Below are positions 6,945 through 14,263 of a stretch of DNA of 15,147 nucleotides, piece by piece. Location: assembly GCA_036881905.1 (NCBI GenBank), contig JBAJNN010000037.1, positions 1-15,147 on the forward strand, given 5' to 3'. Source of the stretch: JBAJNN01 sp036881905. Lineage in GTDB: Bacteria > Pseudomonadota > Alphaproteobacteria > Rhizobiales > Im1. The notes below the pieces were generated by a model. It had not been told where the DNA came from, searched no databases, and saw nothing but the letters and a program-made list of their open reading frames with translations. The position numbers and the translations under genes are program-made. The stretch's first letter is position 1; the number at the start of each line of letters is the position of its first letter.

Positions 6945-8051
6945 ATGAAACTGGATCGCTTCGCCGTTCTGGGCTTGGGTAAAGTTGGCGCACTCGCCGC
7001 AACGCTTCTGCATGAAAGCCATTTTGACGTTATCGGTATCGACACCCGTCAACCGGCGATGGCGCTGCCATTTCAGACCGAGCGGGCCGATTTATCGGAC
7101 GGTGGCGTCATTCGCAGCATTATGCGCCGTTTCACCGCCGTACTCTCCTGCTTGCCCCATCATCTCAACAAAGCGATTGCCGCGCTCGCCCATGAATCTG
7201 GTATCCATTATTTTGATCTGACCGAAGATGTGGAAACGACACGGGCCATTCTCGATATGAGTTCCACAGCCAATGGTCTGATGGCCCCGCAATGTGGTCT
7301 GGCGCCGGGCTTTATCGGTATTGTCGGGGCCTGTCTCGGTCGGAAATTCGGCGAATGCCGTTCAATCCGCATGCGTGCCGGCGCCGTGCCGCAAAATCCG
7401 ACCGGCCTCATCGGTTACGCCTTCAACTGGTCGCCGGAGGGCGTCGTCAATGAATATCTCAATGATTGTGAAGTGATCGAGGACGGGGCGCGCAAATGGG
7501 TCTCGCCGATGGAATGGATGGAAACCCTTTACATCGATGGTGTTCGGCTGGAAGCCTTCACAACCTCGGGCGGCCTTGGCACGATGTGCGACACATTTCA
7601 CGGCCGCGTTGCCAATCTCGACTACAAGACGATACGCTATCCGGGCCATGCCGAGATCATGAATATGTTCTTTCATGAGCTTTTGATGCACGAACGCCGC
7701 CAACTGGCCGGGGAAATTCTGATCAACGCCAAACCGCCCGTCGAGGATGATGTGGTTTATGTCCATGTTTCGGCGGAAGGGTGGATCGATGGCCAGATCG
7801 CACGCAAGGAGTTCGTGCGCGCCTATTACCCGATCGAGATTGCCGGCATCCGGCGCACGGCGATTGCCTGGACAACCTCGGCGGCGGCGGCGGCGGTCAT
7901 CGAAATGGTGCGCGACGGCAAGCTCCCCGCAAAAGGCTTTCTCAAACAGGAAACCATCGTGCTTGAGGATTTTCTTGAGACCCGCACCGGAAAATACTTC
8001 CAAACCACGGCAGCGGCAAAGCCTTGCGAAGCCAACGCTACCGTTCAGTAA
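6945..8051 (+). CDS. Saccharopine dehydrogenase family protein (saccharopine or lysine 6-dehydrogenase)
   Basis: A 368-residue oxidoreductase with an N-terminal Rossmann fold: VLGLGKVGALAA (residues 8-19) carries the GxGxxG nucleotide-binding motif (Gly10, Gly12, Gly15). The motif MAPQCGLAPGFIG is characteristic of saccharopine dehydrogenase and lysine 6-dehydrogenase proteins. Saccharopine dehydrogenase splits saccharopine into glutamate and aminoadipate semialdehyde. Lysine 6-dehydrogenase makes the same semialdehyde directly from lysine, releasing ammonia. No lysine-ketoglutarate reductase is seen in the window and the protein is single-domain, so a direct lysine dehydrogenase is possible; the sequence does not settle it. 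Either way the product is the substrate of the upstream ALDH. I chose the ATG at 6945, with GGGGG nine bases upstream, over a TTG two codons earlier. Confidence 0.82.
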   Translation: MKLDRFAVLGLGKVGALAATLLHESHFDVIGIDTRQPAMALPFQTERADLSDGGVIRSIMRRFTAVLSCLPHHLNKAIAALAHESGIHYFDLTEDVETTRAILDMSSTANGLMAPQCGLAPGFIGIVGACLGRKFGECRSIRMRAGAVPQNPTGLIGYAFNWSPEGVVNEYLNDCEVIEDGARKWVSPMEWMETLYIDGVRLEAFTTSGGLGTMCDTFHGRVANLDYKTIRYPGHAEIMNMFFHELLMHERRQLAGEILINAKPPVEDDVVYVHVSAEGWIDGQIARKEFVRAYYPIEIAGIRRTAIAWTTSAAAAAVIEMVRDGKLPAKGFLKQETIVLEDFLETRTGKYFQTTAAAKPCEANATVQ

Positions 8052-8052
8052 T

Positions 8053-8076
8053 GGCCGGCCTGCTTATGCGCCGGCC
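8053..8076 (+). terminator. GC-rich hairpin at the end of the lysine-catabolic operon
   Basis: GGCCGGC (8053-8059) pairs perfectly with GCCGGCC (8070-8076) across a 10-base loop. It starts one base after the stop codon of the saccharopine dehydrogenase family gene. The following sequence is ttgacaaag, without a proper T run, so it may terminate weakly or protect the 3' end. Confidence 0.45.
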
Positions 8077-8111
8077 TTGACAAAGCCGTGCAAATGACCA
8101 ATCAGAACCCC

Positions 8112-8167
8112 CGTATTTATGTGGTCGTGCCCTCAGGCCTTGCAGCCAATGCAGCCAGAAAATACGG
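8112..8167 (+). promoter_or_regulatory. Structured element in the leader of the ABC transporter operon
   Basis: CCGTATTT (8112-8119) and AAATACGG (8160-8167) form an 8-bp perfect inverted repeat enclosing 40 bases. The enclosed segment contains a direct repeat, tgcagcca, at 8142-8149 and 8151-8158. The element ends 56 bases before the ATG of the ABC transporter gene. It could be a leader structure, a terminator arm or a protein site. No known riboswitch class is recognised. Confidence 0.3.
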
Positions 8168-8223
8168 TGTTTCGTGACGATTGAACGTGCACAATCCACG
8201 TGGAATTGAATTGTGATGGGCGC

Positions 8224-9942
8224 ATGAGAAGAATCCTGATTATTTTTTTCAGGACGCGAGGAGCACACCCTCTGCCGGTTCTGGCCTGTCTTTTGTTGTC
8301 CGGTCTTGCAGAAGGGATCAGCCTGAGCGCGTTACTGCCGACAATCGCGCAGATCGGAAATCCCGCGGATCACAATGCCTCCGGTCTTTCCACATTTATT
8401 GTTGACGGACTTGCCTTCATCGGCGTGCAGCCAGCATTAGACAATCTGGTTTTGGTTGTTTTTCTTGCCATGGTGCTCAAGGCGATATTGTCTTTCTTGG
8501 CTTTAAGTTATGCGGGCATTGCGGTGGCCCGTGTGGCGACCGGGTTGCGCATGAGGCTTCTCGATCGACTCATGTCGGCGCGCTGGAGTTATTTCACCGA
8601 TCAGCGTGTAGGCGTGATCGCCAATGCCATTTCGGTTCAGGCCAAACAGGCCGGAGATGCTTATTTCATGGCCGCCAAATTCGTGTCTCTTATCGTGCAG
8701 GGGGTGGTCTATGCGGTTATCGCCATTTTTATTTCACCACTCATGGCGTTCGGTGGACTGGCGATCGGTGGGGTGTTAAGCGTAACGCTGAGCACATTGA
8801 TCCGCATATCGAGACGCGCCGGATACCGACAGACTGACAGAACCTCGCAGTTGGTCACCTATGTGTGCGACGCTTTCAATAACATCAAACCGATCAAAAG
8901 CATGGGCCGTCAGGCGGCGTTTTCAAAACTGTTCGAGACCAAAATCAATGCATTGCGCAAAGCCCTGAAGAGACGGGCCATCGCCGGTCAGGGACTGATC
9001 TACGGGCGCGAAATTCTGGTCGCTCTTGTGCTTAGCGCCAGCGTCTATGTCACGGCGGATATTATGCAGGTTCCACTGGCCGAACTGGTCGTCCTCGGGA
9101 TCGTATTTTTTCAGCTTGTCTCGATCACAGGCAAGATACAAAATCAGATGCAGCTTACGGTAGAACAGGAGGGGGCCTATTGGCGGTTTCAGAATCTGAC
9201 TGCCGAGGCGGCCGCCGAATGTGAAATCGACGATGGCGTCACGATCCCGTCCTTGCGCCATGACTGCACATTTCGCAATGTCTCCCTGTCCCATGGCGAC
9301 AGATCGGTCATACGCAATGTCAGCCTGACGATACCGGCGGGTGGGATCACCGTTTTGCAGGGGCCTTCAGGGGCCGGAAAAACCACCATCATCGATCTTC
9401 TAATCGGCCTTTATGTGCCGGATGAAGGCGATATTCTGATCGATGGAACACCGTTGAAGGATATATCGCTCAATGCCTGGCGGCGAATGATCGGCTATGT
9501 GCCGCAGGAGCTGTCCTTGCTACACGGTACGATTTACGAAAACGTCACTCTCGGCGACAAGTCGATTTCAGGCGAAAAGGTCAATAAGGCTCTGGAAAAG
9601 GCAAATGCCTTAACATTCGTGAATGCCCTGCCTGATGGGCTGGACACAATGGTCGGCGAACAAGGCGCTAGGCTTTCCGGCGGCCAGCGCCAGCGCATCT
9701 CTCTTGCACGCGCTCTTGCCGGCGACCCGAAAATTATTATTCTCGATGAGGTCACAAGTGCGCTTGATCCCAAAACCGAGGCGGAAATTTGCCGCAACAT
9801 TCAAGCTCTCGCCGGGGGGTACACAATTGTATCGATTACCCACAGGAAAGCCTGGACGATGATCGCGACACGCCTCTACAGGGTCGAGAATGGCTGCGTT
9901 TCTTTGTACGATACTCTTATAACTGAAACACAGAATGTCTAA
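8224..9942 (+). CDS. ABC transporter, fused permease/ATPase half-transporter (MsbA-like exporter family)
   Basis: This 572-residue inner-membrane protein has an N-terminal six-helix transmembrane domain (about 15-310) and a C-terminal ATPase domain (about 345-565). The ATPase motifs are intact: Walker A GPSGAGKTT (380-388), Q-loop Gln428 in YVPQELSLLHGTIYENV, signature LSGGQ (484-488), Walker B IIILDE (504-509) with catalytic Glu509, and switch His540. It would act as a homodimer. The type I exporter architecture includes lipid flippases such as MsbA and peptide or polysaccharide exporters; the substrate is not readable from sequence. It overlaps the longest frame of the next gene by 8 bases. 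I prefer the ATG at 8224 over a GTG at 8200; neither has a strong Shine-Dalgarno sequence. Confidence 0.88.
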   Translation: MRRILIIFFRTRGAHPLPVLACLLLSGLAEGISLSALLPTIAQIGNPADHNASGLSTFIVDGLAFIGVQPALDNLVLVVFLAMVLKAILSFLALSYAGIAVARVATGLRMRLLDRLMSARWSYFTDQRVGVIANAISVQAKQAGDAYFMAAKFVSLIVQGVVYAVIAIFISPLMAFGGLAIGGVLSVTLSTLIRISRRAGYRQTDRTSQLVTYVCDAFNNIKPIKSMGRQAAFSKLFETKINALRKALKRRAIAGQGLIYGREILVALVLSASVYVTADIMQVPLAELVVLGIVFFQLVSITGKIQNQMQLTVEQEGAYWRFQNLTAEAAAECEIDDGVTIPSLRHDCTFRNVSLSHGDRSVIRNVSLTIPAGGITVLQGPSGAGKTTIIDLLIGLYVPDEGDILIDGTPLKDISLNAWRRMIGYVPQELSLLHGTIYENVTLGDKSISGEKVNKALEKANALTFVNALPDGLDTMVGEQGARLSGGQRQRISLARALAGDPKIIILDEVTSALDPKTEAEICRNIQALAGGYTIVSITHRKAWTMIATRLYRVENGCVSLYDTLITETQNV

Positions 9943-9997
9943 ACGAGCATTGCCCAATGAGGGAATTTTGCCGGTATTTCGGAAAAAGGCGCCCGAG

Positions 9998-11131
9998 ATG
10001 AGCGGGATTGAAGTTCGCCCGGTTGAGACTGCGTGCGACCTTGAGACATTCATCCATATGCCGCGCCTCGTCTATCGTGACGATCCGCACTGGATCGCGC
10101 CGCTCGACCTGGAACGCAAAGAAACCTTGCGTATGGACAAAAACCCCTATTTCGAGCACGCCGAAGCCCAGCTTTTTCTGGCCTTTAAGGCGCAAAGCTG
10201 TGTTGGGCGAATTTCCGCCCAAATCGACCGATTGTATCTGGAACGCCATCGGGACCGCACAGGTCACTTCGGATTTCTTGAAGCCGTGGATGACAGGGAT
10301 GTTTTTGCCGCCCTGTTGACAAGCGCGCAATCTTGGCTGGCCCAGCGTGGTATGAGGCGGGTGCGTGGGCCTTTCAGCTTTTCGATCAACGAGGAAAGCG
10401 GACTTCTCATTGACGGTTTCGACACGCCGCCAAGCATAATGATGGGGCATGCCCGCCCCTATTATGCCGAGCGGCTGAGTGAATGCGGTTACACCAAGGC
10501 CAAGGATGTGATCGCTTATGACTACGACATGAACACAAAGGTAACGCAGGAGCAGGAAAGGATTTTGCAACGGGCCAGGCATTCGCATGACATCACCATA
10601 CGGCCTTTGTCAAAACGCCATCTTGATCGCGATCTGGGTATCATTATCGCAATCTTTAATGACGCTTGGTCGCATAATTGGGGCTTCGTCCCCATGACCG
10701 AGGCCGAAATCGAACATTTCGGCACGATGTTGAGGCTGCTTGTGCGCCAGGAATTCATCGCCATTGCCGAAATCCGGGGCGAACCGGCGGCCATAGCCGT
10801 CACTCTGCCCAATGTCAATGACTGGATCGCCGATCTCGATGGTCGTCTCATGCCTTTGGGCTGGGTGAAGTTGCTGCGCCGATTCCTGTCGCCGCCGCAA
10901 TCCGCGCGGTTGCCGCTCATGGGTGTGCGCAGGGCTTATCGGGGCACATTGGTAGGGTCTCTCCTGACCTTCATGATTATCGATACCGTGCGCCAATATC
11001 ACCTGAAACGCGGACTGAAAAAAGCCGAATTGTCCTGGGTTTTGGAAGATAACACTGTCATGCGTCGCGTTATTGAGGCATTCGGTGCCAGAGCTTATAA
11101 AACCTACCGGATCTATGAGCGCGCACTATGA
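9998..11131 (+). CDS. GNAT-fold acyltransferase-like protein (ceramide synthase-like family)
   Basis: A soluble protein of 377 residues. It begins like the family (IEVRPVETACDLETFIHMPR, then LVYRDDPHWIAPL). It ends with GNAT-like motifs: VRRAYRGTLVGSLL, an acyl-CoA pyrophosphate-binding type loop, and AELSWVLEDNTVMRRVIEAF. Members are often annotated as N-acetyltransferase or, misleadingly, dATP pyrophosphohydrolase. As I recall, the bacterial ceramide synthase of Caulobacter, which acylates a long-chain base, belongs to this broad group. Function here is unproven. I chose the ATG at 9998, with AAAAAGG eight bases upstream. An in-frame ATG at 9935 would add 21 residues and overlap the ABC gene. 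The stop overlaps the next start as ATGA. Confidence 0.72.
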   Translation: MSGIEVRPVETACDLETFIHMPRLVYRDDPHWIAPLDLERKETLRMDKNPYFEHAEAQLFLAFKAQSCVGRISAQIDRLYLERHRDRTGHFGFLEAVDDRDVFAALLTSAQSWLAQRGMRRVRGPFSFSINEESGLLIDGFDTPPSIMMGHARPYYAERLSECGYTKAKDVIAYDYDMNTKVTQEQERILQRARHSHDITIRPLSKRHLDRDLGIIIAIFNDAWSHNWGFVPMTEAEIEHFGTMLRLLVRQEFIAIAEIRGEPAAIAVTLPNVNDWIADLDGRLMPLGWVKLLRRFLSPPQSARLPLMGVRRAYRGTLVGSLLTFMIIDTVRQYHLKRGLKKAELSWVLEDNTVMRRVIEAFGARAYKTYRIYERAL

Positions 11132-12000
11132 AGGCAACCAAGCCGGTTCAGACCGATCATCCGACAGACTACGTCGCCCTGGTGCTGGCCGCCGGACGCG
11201 AGCACGATCCCCTCGCCCTTCACTACCATGTCTCACATAAATGCAAGATCCTGATCGGCGGCATTCCCATGCTGGCGCGCGTGCTCGACGCTCTTGCCGA
11301 CACGCCACGCGTCAGCCGCGTTATCGTTTCGATCGATAAGCCGCATGTCGCAAATGAAATCGCCGACAAGCACGGTCGCATGGCCGTACAAACGCTCGCT
11401 TCCTCCGTCAATGCCCCCGCTTCCGTCACCACCGCCCTCAATTCGGGGCTCGTGGATTGTCCTGTATTGGTCACAACCGGAGACCACGCCCTTTTGAGTG
11501 TGGAAATGCTCGACCATTTCCTGTCCGCCTCTGCCGCATCAAACGCCGATTTGACCATCGCACTGGCGCGCAGGGAAATCATCGAGACCGCTTATCCCAA
11601 CATAGCGCGCACATATTTCACATTTGGCGCGGATCGTGTATCGGGCTGCAACCTGTTTGCACTTAACACGGCAAAAGCCTTCAAGGCCGTTGCTTTCTGG
11701 TCCAGAGTCGATCGCGACCGCAAACGTCCCTGGTCCATCATACGAGCCTTCGGATTTTATCCCCTCCTGCTCCGTGCCACAGGCCGGCTCACGCTTGAAG
11801 GCGCCTTCGCGCGGGCTTCCCGGAAATTGGACGCCGTCATCAAACCTGTCATCATGCCCTTTGCCGAAGCCGCAATCGACGTCGATAAGCGGCAAGACAA
11901 GAGTCTCGTCGAGGACATTCTGGCCGGCAAAACCCAAAACATGAACAAGCAGACGCTTTCCCGCAGGTATAATCATGAAAGCAAAACCGGACCGGCATGA
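11128..12000 (+). CDS. Nucleotidyltransferase-like protein (NTP_transf_3 / MobA-GlmU fold)
   Basis: A 290-residue cytoplasmic protein. YVALVLAAGR (residues 15-24) is the start of the nucleotide-binding loop of sugar-phosphate and cofactor nucleotidyltransferases, followed by HKCKILIGGIPMLARVLDAL, where the Lys after His matches the catalytic lysine position. VLVTTGDHALLS supplies the metal-binding Asp, and AAIDVDKRQDKSLVEDIL matches the second Asp site near the C-terminus. The classical GGxSxRMG loop is replaced by AGREHDPLALHYHVSHK, so it is not a standard MobA, IspD or GlmU. It may activate an alcohol phosphate or sugar phosphate, for instance for a lipid head group, but the substrate is unknown. 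It overlaps both neighbours by four bases (ATGA), indicating translational coupling. Confidence 0.72.
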   Translation: MKATKPVQTDHPTDYVALVLAAGREHDPLALHYHVSHKCKILIGGIPMLARVLDALADTPRVSRVIVSIDKPHVANEIADKHGRMAVQTLASSVNAPASVTTALNSGLVDCPVLVTTGDHALLSVEMLDHFLSASAASNADLTIALARREIIETAYPNIARTYFTFGADRVSGCNLFALNTAKAFKAVAFWSRVDRDRKRPWSIIRAFGFYPLLLRATGRLTLEGAFARASRKLDAVIKPVIMPFAEAAIDVDKRQDKSLVEDILAGKTQNMNKQTLSRRYNHESKTGPA

Positions 12001-12608
12001 AACTTCAGGCGCAAACTCTGGCTTGTGAGCGTGGCGGGCGGCAGCTTTTCCAAGGCCTTGAGTTCACACTGACCGGTGGCGAGGCCATGCTGGTCACCGG
12101 TCGCAATGGGGCAGGCAAGACCAGCCTTTTGCGCATCATTTGCGGTTTTATCGAACCGACATGCGGGAGAATAAGACTCCATGACAGACCCGAAGCCTGT
12201 TCCATCGGTCAACTCTGCCATTATGTGGCCCATGAAGATGCGATAAAATCGGCCCTTACGGTGCGCGAAAACATAACCTTTTGGGCGCGGTTTTTCGGCG
12301 CGGGAGATGTCGAGGCCGGCCTTGCCGCTTTCGGCCTCGGTCCCCTTGCCGCCTGCAATGCCGGGCTTTTATCATGCGGCCAGAAGCGAAAGCTCACCCT
12401 TTCGAGGTTGAAACTGGTCAATCGGGCGATCTGGCTTCTCGACGAACCGGCAACCGGACTCGACGCCACGGCGCAACATCGTCTTTGCCGGCATATGACA
12501 CATCATTTGGCTGCGGGCGGGATCGTCATTGCCGCGTCTCACACACAGCTTGACGCGCCGTTCACCGTGACGCTCAATATAAATGACCTGTCCGCGGGGA
12601 TGACATAA
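11997..12608 (+). CDS. ccmA: Cytochrome c biogenesis ABC transporter ATP-binding protein CcmA
   Basis: CcmA is the ATPase of the CcmABCD complex, which drives release of holo-CcmE so that heme can reach apocytochrome c in the periplasm. The 203-residue protein has Walker A GRNGAGKT (35-42), signature LSCGQKRK (125-132), Walker B IWLLDEP (145-151) and switch His182. It has the usual length for the family. The signature deviates slightly from the common LSAGQ. Identity is supported by ccmB, ccmC and ccmD directly downstream. The start ATG overlaps the nucleotidyltransferase stop codon by four bases, so translation is probably coupled to that gene. Confidence 0.93.
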   Translation: MKLQAQTLACERGGRQLFQGLEFTLTGGEAMLVTGRNGAGKTSLLRIICGFIEPTCGRIRLHDRPEACSIGQLCHYVAHEDAIKSALTVRENITFWARFFGAGDVEAGLAAFGLGPLAACNAGLLSCGQKRKLTLSRLKLVNRAIWLLDEPATGLDATAQHRLCRHMTHHLAAGGIVIAASHTQLDAPFTVTLNINDLSAGMT

Positions 12609-12611
12609 GCC

Positions 12612-13274
12612 ATGTTCACGGCCATCATTGCCAGAGACATCCGCCTTATCCTGCGTCAGGGCGGCGGTGCGGGCATGAGTTTAGGGTTCGTTCTCACCGT
12701 CATTGTCATGATCCCGCTCGGCATTGGCCCCGATCATGAAGTGTTGTCGCAGATTGCGCCGGGCATTATGTGGATCGCCCTGCTTTTGTCGGTGCTGTTA
12801 TCCGCCGATCGGATCTTTCGCGCCGATTACGAGGACGGGTCCTTGGAATTGATGGGCCTTGGAGTCTTACCGCTGGAGCTGGTCGTTCTCGCCAAGGCCG
12901 TTGTCCATTGGCTCACCTCGGCTCTGCCTCTTAGCCTGACCACACCGCTGTTCGGAATTTTTCTCAATCTTGATCCCAGCCTTTTTTCGACGCTCGGCCT
13001 GGCCATGATCACGGGGTCTGCCACATTGAGCCTTATGGGCTGTGTCGGCGGTGCGGTTACGCTCGGTTTGCGACGCGGTGGATTGGTTATTTCGATTCTG
13101 ATCTTGCCGCTTTACGTCCCGATTCTGGTTTTTGGCCTCTCCGCCTCGGTCGGATCGATGGGTGCAGACCACGTTTTTAATACCTCATTTTTGATGCTCA
13201 TCGCCTTTGCCCTTGCCTCTGTCGTGCTGTGTCCGGTTGCCGCGGCCGGTATTCTACGGGCTCACTTCCGGTAA
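12612..13274 (+). CDS. ccmB: Heme exporter/CcmABCD complex membrane protein CcmB
   Basis: A 220-residue polytopic inner-membrane protein, the permease partner of CcmA. About six hydrophobic segments are visible, near residues 21-40, 48-65, 97-120, 123-147, 153-177 and 192-215. The length equals that of typical CcmB. It begins three bases after the ccmA stop codon. Residues around IFRADYEDGSLELMGLGVLP match the conserved cytoplasmic loop, which in this family carries an FxxDxxDGsLE-type motif. Confidence 0.92.
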   Translation: MFTAIIARDIRLILRQGGGAGMSLGFVLTVIVMIPLGIGPDHEVLSQIAPGIMWIALLLSVLLSADRIFRADYEDGSLELMGLGVLPLELVVLAKAVVHWLTSALPLSLTTPLFGIFLNLDPSLFSTLGLAMITGSATLSLMGCVGGAVTLGLRRGGLVISILILPLYVPILVFGLSASVGSMGADHVFNTSFLMLIAFALASVVLCPVAAAGILRAHFR

Positions 13275-13293
13275 TCGGCAGGTGGTATTGCCC

Positions 13294-14043
13294 GTGAAGG
13301 AGAGAACGGGTAAACAAAAGCTTATGTATCGTTATGCTAGTCCGACCCAGTTTCTCGTGCTCTTACGCAGAGTATTGCCCTGGTGCACGGGCGTGACGGT
13401 TGTGTTGTTTGCGTTAGGGCTTTATGGCGCTTTGCTCGCCGCACCACCGGATTATCGACAAGGCGAGATGGTACGGATCATGTATGTGCATGTTCCCGCC
13501 GCCTGGATGGCGATGTTGATTTATACCGTTATCGCGCTCGCAAGTGCTACGGCTCTGATCTGGCGCCACCCGCTGGCCGATCTTGCGGGGATGACGGCGG
13601 CGCCGATAGGGGCATGTTTTACGTTTCTCGCCATGATCACCGGTTCACTGTGGGGCAAACCGATGTGGGGCGCATGGTGGGTATGGGATGCAAGATTGAC
13701 CTCGGTTTTTCTGCTGTTCCTGCTCTATCTCGGCTATATCGGCATCTGGCGGGTGATCGAACACCCGGGGCGCGCCGCGCGGGTGGCCGCAATCATGGGG
13801 CTTGTCGGCTTCATCAACGTGCCGGTCATAAAATTCTCGGTCAGCTGGTGGAATTCACTGCACCAGCCCGCCAGCGTCCTGCGAATCGGTGGTCCGGCGA
13901 TTGCCCCCTCCATGCTCTGGCCTCTCGTCATCATGGGGCTCGCCTATTTCACGCTCTATATCACGCTGCACCTGATTGCGATGCATACAGGCATCGTGAA
14001 CCGACGGATCAGAATGCTGGAACTCAGAAAAATCGGAGAGTAA
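13294..14043 (+). CDS. ccmC: Heme-handling membrane protein CcmC
   Basis: CcmC binds heme at the periplasmic face and loads it onto CcmE. The WWD signature of heme-handling proteins is complete at about 120-132 (WGKPMWGAWWVWD), flanked by the two heme-ligand histidines His66 in MYVHVPAAW and His190 in SWWNSLHQPAS. Six membrane helices are visible. I start at the GTG at 13294 because AGGTGG lies eight bases upstream and the resulting 249 residues fit the family. An ATG at 13324 gives 239 residues but has no good Shine-Dalgarno sequence. The frame is open further upstream, overlapping ccmB, but those residues do not resemble CcmC. Confidence 0.93.
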   Translation: MKERTGKQKLMYRYASPTQFLVLLRRVLPWCTGVTVVLFALGLYGALLAAPPDYRQGEMVRIMYVHVPAAWMAMLIYTVIALASATALIWRHPLADLAGMTAAPIGACFTFLAMITGSLWGKPMWGAWWVWDARLTSVFLLFLLYLGYIGIWRVIEHPGRAARVAAIMGLVGFINVPVIKFSVSWWNSLHQPASVLRIGGPAIAPSMLWPLVIMGLAYFTLYITLHLIAMHTGIVNRRIRMLELRKIGE

Positions 14044-14056
14044 AGGTTTGAGGGCA

Positions 14057-14263
14057 ATGGTGTTTTCTGCCCCCCATATCGGTTTTGTGATTGCGGCTTA
14101 TGCCGCTACCCTGATCGTCATTTGCGGGTTGGTCTTGGCGATTGTCATCAATGACCGCGTCAAAACGCGAAAACTGACGACTATGAAAACATATATTTCT
14201 GCTCGGCGCGCACCGTCAGAGGCCGGATTGCATGCACGGCAGAGTTGTCGGGGCGGTCAATAA
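14057..14263 (+). CDS. ccmD: CcmABCD accessory membrane protein CcmD
   Basis: A small single-span protein that stabilises CcmC-CcmE and is needed for release of holo-CcmE. HIGFVIAAYAATLIVICGLV is the hallmark HxxFVxxAY motif leading into the one membrane helix, followed by a basic cytoplasmic region INDRVKTRKL. The protein has 68 residues, longer than many CcmD, with a polar C-terminal tail I cannot match. The ATG at 14057 has AAAGG ten bases upstream; a TTG at 14048 is possible. The stop codon overlaps the ccmG start by one base (TAATG). Confidence 0.85.
   Translation: MVFSAPHIGFVIAAYAATLIVICGLVLAIVINDRVKTRKLTTMKTYISARRAPSEAGLHARQSCRGGQ

Noticed and set aside
7362..8003. 213-codon minus-strand frame opposite the saccharopine dehydrogenase family gene
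   Set aside because: The plus-strand protein has clear family motifs; the reverse frame has none.
9917..10588. 223-codon minus-strand frame opposite the GNAT-like gene
   Set aside because: The GNAT-like protein on the plus strand explains the region; the reverse frame shows no motif.
13383..14051. 222-codon plus-strand frame inside ccmC
   Set aside because: Frame-shifted shadow of ccmC; the overlapping frame encodes the intact WWD motif and both heme histidines.
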